Shown here: piece after piece, positions 25,337-34,469 of the stretch | Numbering within the stretch: position 1 is the stretch's first letter | Layout of the letters: every line of letters begins with the position of its first letter | Assembly (NCBI RefSeq): GCF_001723305.1 | Contig: NZ_LPWF01000008.1 | Location: 1-37,644 of the forward strand | Reading direction: 5' to 3' | Length of the DNA stretch: 37,644 nt | Origin: Methyloceanibacter superfactus | GTDB lineage: Bacteria > Pseudomonadota > Alphaproteobacteria > Rhizobiales > Methyloligellaceae | Position numbers and translations under genes: made by a program | The notes under the pieces: model-generated | What the model saw: the letters and a program-made list of their open reading frames with translations, nothing else | Database searches by the model: none | What the model was told of the DNA's origin: nothing

Positions 25337-28102
25337 ATGAATGAGGAGTCCACAGAGCCGACGACCGGGACCGACGACGAGATGGCCGCGCTTATCAGCG
25401 GCACCTCGGCGAAGGACGCGTCCGATATCCTGTTCGACCTTCTCATGGAGGTGGTGCGCCGCCACCAGCCCGAGATTGCCGGCGTGTTCGACGGCAGCGC
25501 CGAGACCTCCGACTTCACGCCGGAGCTGATGGCCCGGGCGCTGCAAGCCCAAGGCATCTGGTTCCAGCTTCTTTCCATCGCCGAGCAGAACGCGGCTATG
25601 CGCCGGCGCCGCCATATCGAGCGCATGCGCGGCCGCGACGCCGTGCGCGGCACGTTCGACAACGTGCTGACCGAGGCGGCGCGAGACGGCATCGCGCCGA
25701 AGGAGATCGAGGATCTCTTGCGGTCTTTGCGCATCCGGCCGGTCATTACGGCGCATCCCACCGAGTCCAAGCGCGTCACCGTGCTGGAGAAATACCGCAA
25801 GATCTACCTGTTGCTGCGCGAGCTCGAAACCACGCGGTGGACCGAGCGGGAGCGTCAGGCGATCCTCGCCGACATCCGCGACCAGATCGAGCTGGTGTGG
25901 ATGACCGGCGAGCTGCATCTGGAAAAGCCGACGGTCGAGCACGAGGTTTTGCGCGGCCTCCATTTCTTCGACGAGACGTTGTTCGAGAAGGCGCCGGAGA
26001 TGATCGCGCTGCTCGAAGGCGCGCTCGAGCATCATTACCCGGGACAGCATTTCGAGCTGCCGCCCTTCTTCCAGTTCGGCTCGTGGATCGGCGGCGACCG
26101 CGACGGCAACCCGCACGTCAACACCACGGTCACGGGTTGGGCGTTGCGCCAGAACGCGCTCGCGGCACTCCGCCACTACCGCGAGCGCATCGTGAGCCTC
26201 GCCCGCATGCTGTCCATCACCGAGCGGGCGTTGCCGGTGCCGGAAGGTTTCCGCGAGACGCTCGCCCACGCGCTCAAGATGAGCGGCGAGGGCGAGACGA
26301 TCGCCGCGCGCAATCCCGGCGAGCCCTACCGCCAGTTCTTGACCACGGTGCTGCGCAAGCTCGACGCCACTGCGGTGCGCGCCGGCGGCGGCGAGCTTGA
26401 GCTCGGTCAACCGAACTACGCCAATGCCGACGAGCTGATCCACGATCTCCGCTTAATGGAGCGGGCACTGGCCGAGGCCAACAGCCCGTCCATCGCCGCG
26501 GACCTGGTCAAGCCCGTGCGCCGGGCCGTGGAGCTGTTCCGCTTCTCTACCGTCAGGCTGGACCTACGCGAGAACTCCACGCGTACGACGCAAGCCCTGC
26601 AAGCGTTGTGGTGGGCGAGCGCCGGTCACGGCGAGGGTAATCCGCCGGAGCTCGGCAGCCGCGAATGGCGCACCTGGCTGCTGCACGAGCTGGCGCGGCC
26701 GCTCACCACCGAGCGGATCACCGCCGCGCTGCCGGCCGAGGCCACCGACCTCATCGCCATGTTCGCGCAAGCCGCAGAGATCAGGCGCGGGCTCGACCGC
26801 GACGCTTTCGGCTCGTTCATCCTGTCCATGACGCGTTCGGTGGACGATATCCTCGGCGCCTATCTGCTCGCCAAGGAGGGCGGGCTGTTCCTCGATACCG
26901 CCGGCACCGAGATCTGCGCCCTGCCCATCGTGCCGCTGTTCGAGACCATCGACGATCTACGCGCCGCGCCCGCGATCATGCGCGAGGCGCTCGCCATCCC
27001 GCTGATCCGCCGCTCCACCCATTGGCAAGGGGGCTTGCAAGAGGTGATGATCGGCTATTCCGACTCCAATAAGGACGGCGGCTTCGTCGCCTCCAACTGG
27101 GAGCTGGCCAAGGCGCAAACGAGCCTCACCAAGGTGGGCCAGGTGGCGGGCACGCCGATCGCCTTCTTCCATGGCCGCGGCGGCTCGGTATCCCGGGGCG
27201 GCGCGCCCACGGGCCGCGCCATCGCCGCCCAGCCCGCCGGCTCCATCCGGGGCCGCTTCCGCGTCACCGAGCAGGGCGAGGTGGTTTCCTACAAATACGC
27301 CAACAAGGGCACGTCGCTCTACCAGATGGAGCTTCTGGCCGCGAGCGTGCTGGAGCACGCCTTGAAGTCGGAACGCGAGACGGCGCTCCAGCCCTCCCGC
27401 GAGTTCGACGGGGCGATGGAGGCCTTGGCGGGGGCGAGCCGCGCCGCCTATACGGGGCTCATCACCCATCCGGACCTTGTCACCTATTTCCAGTCGGCGA
27501 GCCCGCTCGAGGAGATCTCGCTTCTCAATATCGGTTCGCGCCCGGCGCGGCGCTTCGGCGCCAGCTCGCTCAAGGACCTGCGGGCCATTCCGTGGGTGTT
27601 CGCCTGGGCCCAGAACCGGCACATCATCACCGGCTGGTACGGGGTCGGCAGCGCGCTTCAGAACTTCCTCGAGGTGCGCGGAAGCCAGGGCGAAAAGCTG
27701 CTCGGCCAAATGTTCAAGGGCTCCCGCCTGTTCCGCCTGATCATCGACGAAGTGGAGAAGACGCTGGCCCTGGTCGACCTCGAAATTGCGAGGGAATACA
27801 GCATGTTAGTGTCCGACGAGCGCGTCCGCGAGACCATTTACGCCATGATCGAGAAGGAGCTTGCCTTGACCGCCGAGATGGTGCTGAAAGTGTCCGGTGG
27901 AACGGAGATTGCCGGGCGATTTCCGCAGTTCCGCGCCGCTTTGGCCGTGAGGCTCCCCACCACCAACGAGGTCAACCGCGAGCAGGTCGATCTCCTGCGC
28001 CGTTTCCGGGCGACAGAGTCCGACCAGACACGCGAAGAGTTCAAATCCGCATTACTGCTTTCCATCAACACCGTTGCCGCCGGTCTCGGCGCCACAGGTT
28101 AA
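25337..28102 (+). CDS. ppc: phosphoenolpyruvate carboxylase
   Basis: Carboxylates PEP to oxaloacetate, giving the CO2-fixing step of the serine cycle. The 921-residue protein has the classical motifs in order: ITAHPTESKR with the catalytic His near residue 140, GSWIGGDRDGNPHV, MIGYSDSNKDGGFVASNWEL, FHGRGGSVSRGGAPTGRA near 610-628, and the C-terminal RAIPWVFAWAQNRHI. Length is in the normal 880-930 range and the frame is intact. ATG 25337 directly follows an in-frame GTG at 25334; either could initiate. mclA follows after 19 bases. Allosteric behaviour cannot be read from sequence alone. Confidence 0.97.
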   Translation: MNEESTEPTTGTDDEMAALISGTSAKDASDILFDLLMEVVRRHQPEIAGVFDGSAETSDFTPELMARALQAQGIWFQLLSIAEQNAAMRRRRHIERMRGRDAVRGTFDNVLTEAARDGIAPKEIEDLLRSLRIRPVITAHPTESKRVTVLEKYRKIYLLLRELETTRWTERERQAILADIRDQIELVWMTGELHLEKPTVEHEVLRGLHFFDETLFEKAPEMIALLEGALEHHYPGQHFELPPFFQFGSWIGGDRDGNPHVNTTVTGWALRQNALAALRHYRERIVSLARMLSITERALPVPEGFRETLAHALKMSGEGETIAARNPGEPYRQFLTTVLRKLDATAVRAGGGELELGQPNYANADELIHDLRLMERALAEANSPSIAADLVKPVRRAVELFRFSTVRLDLRENSTRTTQALQALWWASAGHGEGNPPELGSREWRTWLLHELARPLTTERITAALPAEATDLIAMFAQAAEIRRGLDRDAFGSFILSMTRSVDDILGAYLLAKEGGLFLDTAGTEICALPIVPLFETIDDLRAAPAIMREALAIPLIRRSTHWQGGLQEVMIGYSDSNKDGGFVASNWELAKAQTSLTKVGQVAGTPIAFFHGRGGSVSRGGAPTGRAIAAQPAGSIRGRFRVTEQGEVVSYKYANKGTSLYQMELLAASVLEHALKSERETALQPSREFDGAMEALAGASRAAYTGLITHPDLVTYFQSASPLEEISLLNIGSRPARRFGASSLKDLRAIPWVFAWAQNRHIITGWYGVGSALQNFLEVRGSQGEKLLGQMFKGSRLFRLIIDEVEKTLALVDLEIAREYSMLVSDERVRETIYAMIEKELALTAEMVLKVSGGTEIAGRFPQFRAALAVRLPTTNEVNREQVDLLRRFRATESDQTREEFKSALLLSINTVAAGLGATG

Positions 28103-28121
28103 ACCAGGAGGGACCCCTAGA

Positions 28122-29095
28122 ATGAGCTTTACCCTGATCCAGCAGGCGACCCCGCGACTCCACCGTTCCGAGCTTGCCGTGCCGGGCTCGAACCCGTCGC
28201 TGTTCGAGAAGGCCGCCGCCGGCGCGCCGACGTCATCTTCCTCGACCTCGAGGACGCCGTGGCGCCCGACGACAAGGAGCAGGCCCGCAAGAACATCATC
28301 CAGGGCCTCAACGATCTCGACTGGGGCAACAAGACCATGATGATCCGCATCAACGGTCTCGACACCCACTATGCTTATCGCGACGTGGTCGACGTGCTGG
28401 AGAACTGCCCGCGCCTCGACATGATCCTGATCCCCAAGGTCGGCGTGCCGCAGGACGTCTACGCCATCGACATGCTGGTCACGCAGATCGAGCAGTTCAA
28501 GAAATACGAGAAGAAGATCGGCCTCGAGCTGTTGATCGAGACGGCGCTCGGCATGGCCAATGTGGAGGCCATCGCCCAGTCGAGCCCGCGCGTCGAGGCC
28601 ATGAGCTTCGGCGTCGCCGACTATGCCGCTTCGACCCGCGCCCGCACCATGGGCATCGGGGCGCCGCATCCGGATTACGGCATCCTCGCCGACAAGGAAG
28701 AGGGCGTCGCCGAGCGCGACTATTACTGGAACGATCCCTGGCACTATGCGCTGTCGCGCATGATGGTCGCCTGCCGCGCTTACGGCCTGCGTCCGATCGA
28801 CGGCCCGTTCGGCGACTTCTCCGATCCGGACGGCTATCTGGCGGCCGCCAAGCGCGCCGCGGTGCTCGGCTTCGAGGGCAAGTGGGCGATCCATCCCTCC
28901 CAGGTCGATCTCGCCAACCAGGTGTTCACGCCGTCCGAGGCCGAGGTCACCAAGGCCAAGCGCATCGTCGAGGCCATGAAGCAGGCGGCCAAGGAAGGTA
29001 AGGGCGCGGTGTCGCTCGACGGCCGTCTGATCGACATTGCCTCGATCCGCCAGGCCGAGGCGCTGCTCAACAAGGCCAAGGCCATGGGCATGTAG
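28122..29095 (+). CDS. mclA: malyl-CoA lyase (one frame break)
   Basis: Cleaves malyl-CoA to acetyl-CoA and glyoxylate, closing the serine cycle. The N-terminal part MSFTLIQQATPRLHRSELAV and the rest (DVIFLDLEDAVAPDDKEQAR, MILIPKVGVP, LLIETALGMANVEAIA, GVADYAASTRART, WAIHPSQVDLAN) are in two frames that join if one G is restored near 28226. The joined protein is 324 residues, the length I know for M. extorquens Mcl, and 974 nt is one short of a multiple of three. DLEDAV and IETALGM carry the Mg-binding acidic residues of the HpcH/HpaI-type fold. The start ATG 28122 follows AGGAGGGA, 19 bases after ppc. A strong terminator follows at 29144. Confidence 0.95.
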
Positions 29096-29143
29096 GCTTC
29101 GGCCTACTCCTTCATCCCGGCGAACGCCGGGGTCCGAATTACG

Positions 29144-29174
29144 AATGGCCGGGGTTCGCCCCGGCCATTTTTTT
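29144..29174 (+). terminator. strong terminator after mclA
   Basis: An 11-base perfect stem AATGGCCGGGG / CCCCGGCCATT around a TTCG tetraloop, ending in seven T. It ends the serine-cycle transcript. The same hairpin recurs at 29595. Confidence 0.9.
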
Positions 29175-29302
29175 ATGCCCTTTGCCCCCGGTCCAGCCCG
29201 CTCCGGCCCTTGGACGAAAGCGTGGGGAAAACCGTCGTGAACTTATTCCGCGAACGCGGGTTCTGATATCGTCGTGTGTCTTCACTCATAGGAGGGACTA
29301 CA

Positions 29303-29569
29303 ATGTTCAGGCTGCTGCTCATGGTCGGCGGGTCTTCGCTGGTGCTTGGCTTGGCGACTGCCAGCTACGCGCTCACGGCTCCGCCGCAGACGCTCAATGG
29401 CTTTGCTGCTGTCGCTATCCCGGTCGCTGACGATATGGAGGAGGAAGCGGTGGAGCAGGCGTTGGAGCCCGAAGAGGTGACCCCGGCTCCCGCAGAGGAC
29501 TCCATGGAGAGCGAGGCTCCGGCCCCGAGCGAGGAGACCGAGATCGACGCGGAAGAGGGCAAGCAATAG
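29303..29569 (+). CDS. small acidic secreted peptide
   Basis: An 88-residue protein: signal peptide MFRLLLMVGGSSLVLGLATASYA, then a short spacer and a Glu/Pro/Ala-rich, strongly acidic tail (EEEAVEQALEPEEVTPAPAE, ending EEGKQ). ATG 29303 is preceded by GGAGGGA. No family is recognised; the tail looks disordered. It is a one-gene unit between two identical terminator hairpins. Acidic periplasmic peptides can bind cations, but nothing here has an EF-hand, so no function is claimed. Confidence 0.7.
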   Translation: MFRLLLMVGGSSLVLGLATASYALTAPPQTLNGFAAVAIPVADDMEEEAVEQALEPEEVTPAPAEDSMESEAPAPSEETEIDAEEGKQ

Positions 29570-29594
29570 GCGGCAGCCCGACGGCTGGCGCAGA

Positions 29595-29623
29595 AATGGC
29601 CGGGGTTCGCCCCGGCCATTTTT
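29595..29623 (+). terminator. second copy of the mclA-type terminator
   Basis: The same 11-base stem and TTCG loop as at 29144-29169, here followed by five T. It closes the acidic peptide gene. The identity of the two hairpins over 26 bases shows duplication. Confidence 0.88.
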
Positions 29624-29689
29624 ATTGGCTGGTCGGTGGTGCCCAACGCCCGGGTCCCTAAGCTCAGACGCCTGGGCCTGACGGCCGGG

Positions 29690-29878
29690 TTAGACGGTGT
29701 CGCGCTCGCGGCGCTCCGTCTCGGCATCGGCGACGTCGGGATCCGGCAGGGCGCCGGTGTCGTCGGCAAGACCGGCCACGTCGTCGTCATAGCGGGTCAG
29801 CGTGGCGGTCGGAAAAAAGCTCAAGCCATAGATCAGGCCGGCCAAGACGGCGCCCGATAAGAGTGACAGTACGGACAT
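29690..29878 (-). CDS. small single-span membrane protein
   Basis: A 62-residue protein starting MSVLSLLSGAVLAGLIYGLSFF at ATG 29878 with GGGGAGAG upstream on the coding strand. One hydrophobic helix is followed by an acidic tail (RYDDDVAGLADDTGALPDPD). No family is recognised. It is divergent from the GFA-type gene. A real gene is likely because the ribosome site and membrane helix start fit, but the case is modest. Confidence 0.5.
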   Translation of the reverse strand: MSVLSLLSGAVLAGLIYGLSFFPTATLTRYDDDVAGLADDTGALPDPDVADAETERRERDTV

Positions 29879-30072
29879 TCGTTCTCTCCCCTCGTTGGCG
29901 CCGTTTATGCCGAGCGAGTTTGGTGGCCTTGAGACTGAATCCCGGCAATTTGTCGGCAACCCGCCACGGCGCCGCCGCAAGGCTTGCCGCTTTATTACCG
30001 GGGGCTTGCCGGTGGCCCGCTTGTTCTGCGAGGTTTCGGCGGAGCAGGCTCTTTTCGGAAGGAAGACGGGAC

Positions 30073-30498
30073 ATGACCATCACCGGCGGATGTTTGTGCG
30101 GCGCGGTGCGCTATGAAATCGAGGCCGAGCCACTGGTGGTCAGGACCTGCTGGTGCACGGATTGCCAGAAATTCGGGGCGGGCAGTGCCACGGTGAATGT
30201 GGTGTTTCCCGCCGAGGCGGTGCATCTCAAGGGAGACTTGCGGGATTTCGCCAGCGCCGCCGATAGCGGCAGCGCCATGCATCGCGGCTTCTGCCCCGCT
30301 TGCGGGACGCCGGTGACCACCGGGTCCGAGGCGCGGCCGCATCTCATCGGCATCCGCGCCGGCACGCTCGACGACCCCGAATTGGGCCGGCCGCAGGTCA
30401 CCATCTGGACCTCGAGCGCGCCGTCCTGGGCGCCCATCGACCCCACTATTCCGCAGGAGGCGAAGCAGCCCGCGCTGCCAGGCCCGCCCAAGGGGTGA
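30073..30498 (+). CDS. GFA/CENP-V fold zinc protein
   Basis: A 141-residue protein with three cysteine motifs of the GFA family: CLCGAVRY at the N-terminus, CWCTDCQKF near residue 26 and FCPACGTP near 75, which bind structural and labile zinc. The family is named after the glutathione-dependent formaldehyde-activating enzyme of Paracoccus, but most members have no proven activity, so a formaldehyde role is not claimed even though the host is a methylotroph. ATG 30073 starts MTITGGCLCG. Its stop lies four bases from the end of the convergent hydrolase gene. Confidence 0.85.
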   Translation: MTITGGCLCGAVRYEIEAEPLVVRTCWCTDCQKFGAGSATVNVVFPAEAVHLKGDLRDFASAADSGSAMHRGFCPACGTPVTTGSEARPHLIGIRAGTLDDPELGRPQVTIWTSSAPSWAPIDPTIPQEAKQPALPGPPKG

Positions 30499-30502
30499 GG
30501 TC

Positions 30503-31815
30503 TCAGTTCCGCGGCGCTTTCGCCGCGCAGAGGCGGTGGCGGTAGTAGCAGTCGCCGGCTGAAAAGCCGCTGCTCTGCTGGGTGATCTCCCCCTTGGCGC
30601 CGAGATCGAAGCGAAACTCGACGAAGGCCTCCGGCGCCCAGCCGGTGCAGGCGATGCGCACTGCGCCCTGATGGCGCTCGTCGCAGCTGTTGCGGATGCG
30701 CACGGCATGGCCGTCCGGCGCGACGACGATGTTGAGGCAATGGGGCCGCGACTGGTCGCAGGCCGAGCCGTCGTCCTGGGGCGCCATGGCCAGCGCCGCG
30801 TTCCACCGCTCGGAGACCGCCGACCAGGTCTTGAGATGAGACAGCACCGCGTCGGCCACCTGGTCCGGCGCCTCGCGCATCAATTGGTGGCCCGCTTTCA
30901 GGCTGTGCTGGCGGAACGGCCCGTCCACATAATTGGCGGTCTTGTTGGCGGCGACGCGGCCGAAGGCGCCGTCCTCGTTGCCCCAGATATAGAGCGCCGG
31001 CTGGGTGATCTTGCCGAGCGGATCGAGGGAGTCGAACGCGAAGGCGCGGTACCAGTTGAGCGGCCCGCGCAGCGCGCCGGGCTCGCCGAACACCCGGGTA
31101 TATTCCTCGACTTGCTCCGGCGGCAGCATCTGCCAGCGCAGACGCTTCAGATAGGACGCGCGGTTGAAGCCGAGCACCAGCTCCGGCAGCCAGGGCAGGC
31201 GGTAAAGCAAGACGTAGCTGCTGTCGGCCCACTGGGCCGCGGGCGCTCCAGCGCTTCGGCGAGAGCCGCCGGATGCGGGGTGGAGAGCGAGGTGACGGTC
31301 AGCACCTGGTCCGGGAAGCGGTCCGCGGCGATCCAGGCGATGGCGCCGCCGAAATCGTGGCCGACCACGTGGAAGCGCTCGAAGCCCACCGCGTGGGCGA
31401 TGGCGACCGCGTCGGCGGCAAGCCGCCCGCTGGTATAGGCGCCGACCCGCCAGGGCCTCGCCCCGGGGCTGTAGCCGCGCTGGTCGAAGGCGACGACGCG
31501 GAAGCCTTCCCCCGCCAGCCGGTCCATCAGCGGCTGCCACATGATCGAGGTCTCGGGGAAGCCGTGCAGCAGGATGACCCCTTCGCCGCCGGGGTTCCGG
31601 CCGAAGCCTTCGACGCGGGCGCGGAACTCCATGCCGCTGGCGCGGATGCGGACGAGACCGTCGCGCTTCGGCGAGAACAGGGGCAGGGCCTCGGTCTGGG
31701 CGGCGTGACAGGTGGGGCAGGCCGGCGCGAGAAGCAGCCGGTCGACGGCATAGGCGGCGGACAGGGGCAGCGCCACGGCCGCCCATGCAATCCAGAGCCA
31801 TTTGAGCCGTCTCAT
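30503..31815 (-). CDS. alpha/beta hydrolase, epoxide-hydrolase/dehalogenase type (one frame break)
   Basis: About 437 residues. An N-terminal membrane helix is followed by PACPTCHAAQ. The hydrolase fold then has the oxyanion HGFPET, the FDQRGYS strand and the nucleophile motif VVGHDFGGA with Asp, as in epoxide hydrolases and haloalkane dehalogenases. After a break near 31243 come cap and core sequences (PWLPELVLGFNRASYLKR, LYIWGNEDGAFGR, GHQLMREAPDQVADAV with the catalytic His) and an extra C-terminal domain of roughly 110 residues rich in cysteine (SACDQSRPHC, NSCDERHQG, ACTGWAPE, DCYYRHRLC). One restored base joins the frames. It is probably co-transcribed with the permease gene 47 bases upstream. 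The substrate is unknown. Confidence 0.8.
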
Positions 31816-31862
31816 CCAAGCCCTGTCTTATGCGCCTTCCGCCGGCGTTTCGATGTTGCCCG

Positions 31863-33412
31863 TCAGTTCGGGCCCGCGCTTTCGCGATGCCGCGTGGCGA
31901 ACTCTTCCTCCGGCGACATGATCAGATGCTTGCGGCCATGCACGGCGAAATAGCAGATCGCCAGCCCATACCAGATGGCCACGCCGACGACGCCGTCGCG
32001 GTAGACCGGATCGGCGAGCTGGAAGCCGATGGTCACGGCGGCGATGAGCACGGTGAGGGCCGCACCCGGCACGCCGAACGGGCTTCTGAAGGGCCGCTCG
32101 ATCTTGGGAAATTTGCGGCGGAGCTGGATGAAGGTCAGCCCCTGGAGCAGATAGGAGAACATGGCGCCGAACACCGCCATGTTCAGCAGCACGCCGCCGA
32201 TGAAGGAGCCGGCGTCTTGGCCGCCCATGGTGAACCACACGGTCAGCATCACCGCGAGGCCGAGCACGGCGCCGGCGACGAGCGCCACGTTGGGCGTCTT
32301 GTGCTTTGAGTGCGTCACCGACAGGAAATGCGGGAAATAGCCGGCCCGCGACAGGGAATAGATCTGCCGCCCGCCGGCGAAGATGATGGCGTGGAAGCTC
32401 GCCACCAGGCCGGCCACGGCGGCGAGCGCCAAGGCACCTGCCGCATGCAGATCGAAGATGGCGCGGAAGCCGTCCAAGATCGGCTCGGCCGAGGTGCCGA
32501 GCGCGAAGGCCCCCGTCACCGTCTCGCTCGCCCCGTTCGGCGTCGGTGACCACGCGCTCCACGGGAATAGACGGGTTGATGAGGAGCACGAGGAAGCCGA
32601 GGCCGATCAGCGTGAACATGCCCAACATGATGCCTTTCGGCATATCGCGCTTCGGGTCGACGGATTCTTCGGCCGCCAAAGGCAGCTGCTCGATGGCGAG
32701 GAACAGCCACACGGCGAACGGCATGGCGGCCAAGATGCCGTAGACGCCGAAGGGCAGGAACGGGCCGCCGCCCTCGGCAGCTCGACGCCGGCGCCGGTCA
32801 CGGGGTCCGCGCCGATATTCAGCGCATAGCGCGAGAAGTCGAAGAAGGGGAGCGCGCTCACGAAGAAGGTGATCAGCACGCAGATGGCCATGAGCGTCAC
32901 CATGGCAGTGACCATGAAGGACAGTTCGCGCCGCGGGCGTTCGCGGTGACGAAGATGACGTAGCCGGCGATCCAGAAGAGCGGCTGCCACGCCGCCGGCG
33001 TGCCGAAGATGGCGGTGAGATAGGCGCCAATGAAATAGACGATGACCGCGGGCGTCAGCACATATTCGATATTCTCCGCGACCCCGGTGATGAAGCCGCC
33101 CCAAGGCCCGAAGGCGGTGCGGGCGAAGGAATAGGCGCCGCCGGTGTGCGGCAAAGCCGGGCTCATCTCGGCGATGGAATAGGTGAGCCCTAAGAACATG
33201 ATGGTGATGATGACGGCGCCGACGAACATGCCGCCCCAGCCGCCCACGGCGAAGCCGAGATTCCACCCGGAGAAATCGCCGGAAATCACCGCGGCGACGC
33301 CCAGCGCCCACAGATAGAAGACGCCGGCATGGCGCCGGAGCTCCCGATCCTCGAAATAATCGATGCCGGGGTCCTTATAGGAGACGCCGCCCTCGTGCTT
33401 CTTGCCGACCAT
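31863..33412 (-). CDS. APC-family permease, ethanolamine-permease-like (three frame breaks)
   Basis: Four segments in changing frames together give one permease of about 516 residues. They are: FYLWALGVAAVISGDFSGWN through YVIFVTANARGA; ELSFMVTAMVTLMAICVLIT to VTGAGVELP; GVYGILAAMPFAVWLFLAIE to VERVVTDAE; and TGAFALGTSAEPILDG through GRQIYSLSRAGYFPHF to the C-terminus. Breaks are near 32926, 32775 and 32531. The GDFSGWN, AEMSPALPHTGGAYSFAR and SRAGYFPHFLS motifs resemble the ethanolamine permease branch of the amino acid-polyamine-organocation family (about 12 membrane helices). Whether the gene is decayed or mis-assembled is open; the two clear joints are single lost G bases, like errors seen in essential genes here. 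The hydrolase gene follows. Confidence 0.7.
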
Positions 33413-33610
33413 ATTCCCTGTCCCCCGTGGGGCCCTGTGCCCGGGCCCTCAACCGTCAGATTCGGCCCGGACTATAGCAGGGGTGGGAGGCTTGGGGCAG
33501 GTGGGGTTGCGGGGCCATTTGATGGAAATCAAGGCGCGCGAGCGGCTTTCGCGGTTCGCTCAAGGCGACGCTTCCTTCACCGTGCTGGTTAGCCGAAAGA
33601 GGGCGCAGCG

Positions 33611-33949
33611 ATGAAAAAGCTTCTGGCAACGGTCATCGCCATCATTTGCCTCGGTTTTGCCTCGACCGGCGCCGGTCAAGCGAAGACGGCGGACGCGTCC
33701 TCCTCGCAATGCGACTGGATTAAAGCGGAATCGTCGTCCGGCATTCGAGTCGCGCAAATTGATCATTGCTGCGTCGGGGCGAGAAGGATGCCCGACGACA
33801 CGACGCGATGTGTCTATGCCTGCAACGACATGATCGACAACTGCACGGGCAAGATGATCCGTGCCGGCTATCCGCACATCGCGTTCGACGGCTACACGCC
33901 CGCGGCCTGTATCGACTTCATTCTCAATACGCCGTGGTGCTCACCGTGA
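33611..33949 (+). CDS. small secreted cysteine-rich protein A
   Basis: A 112-residue protein: signal peptide KKLLATVIAIICLGFAS, cleavage near GQAKTA, then a mature part with seven or eight cysteines in the pattern QCDW, HCCVG, RCVYAC, NCTG, ACID and a final WCSP. The start ATG 33611 follows GAAAGAGGGCG. No family is recognised. It is first of four short exported proteins in a row on the + strand. Base composition is less GC-biased than the serine-cycle genes. Confidence 0.65.
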   Translation: MKKLLATVIAIICLGFASTGAGQAKTADASSSQCDWIKAESSSGIRVAQIDHCCVGARRMPDDTTRCVYACNDMIDNCTGKMIRAGYPHIAFDGYTPAACIDFILNTPWCSP

Positions 33950-34017
33950 GAGCGCTCGGTCTTTGGTGTTTCCGGAGGGTGGACAGTCTCCGTTGAGGAG
34001 ATGAAAGGAGTCGCAGG

Positions 34018-34404
34018 ATGACTCTACCCGGCTTCATCTCGGCATTGATCGTTGGCGCCGTCGTGGTGGCGGTGCCGGTCGCCGCCGGCGCCGCATTCAC
34101 GGCGCATCCAGCGGCGCCTCGCTGCGCGTCGTGCCTCCGCGCCCAAGAGATACAGCAGCTTGATTGCAACAGCCTCGCCCAGCTCAATCAGTATGGCGGT
34201 TGTTCCGGCTTCTGTCAGAGTTTCGCGCAAGCGTGGGGCGGCGCGTCACAAGCGACGATCGGGGCTTGCATCAGCAATTGCAACGCTAAGGTCGCGCAAT
34301 GCGGCGGTGTCGGCACTGGAGGCGGAGGTGAAGGCGTGGCCCAGCCCAATTGTCAGTGGTACGCGAAGGGCGAAATCCGCAAATATATCTGTCGGATTTA
34401 CTAG
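34018..34404 (+). CDS. small secreted cysteine-rich protein B
   Basis: A 128-residue protein with an N-terminal hydrophobic signal (FISALIVGAVVVAVPVAAGAAF), then CASC, LDC, GGCSGFCQSF, ACISNCNAKVAQC, a Gly-rich linker (GVGTGGGGEG) and a C-terminal NCQWYAKGEIRKYICRIY. Ten cysteines suggest several disulfides. The start is ATG 34018 with AAAGGAG upstream. No known family. It lies 68 bases after protein A and is likely in the same transcription unit. Confidence 0.62.
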   Translation: MTLPGFISALIVGAVVVAVPVAAGAAFTAHPAAPRCASCLRAQEIQQLDCNSLAQLNQYGGCSGFCQSFAQAWGGASQATIGACISNCNAKVAQCGGVGTGGGGEGVAQPNCQWYAKGEIRKYICRIY

Positions 34405-34469
34405 TGGGATTGTCCGCGCCGAACGCTAGGCGCGAGAACCGCCTGCCTGATCCTATGAGGAAGGTGCCG

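Noticed and set aside
30073..30498. Calling the GFA-family gene a formaldehyde detoxification enzyme
   Set aside because: The family name is historical; most members have no shown activity with S-hydroxymethylglutathione, and context gives no support.
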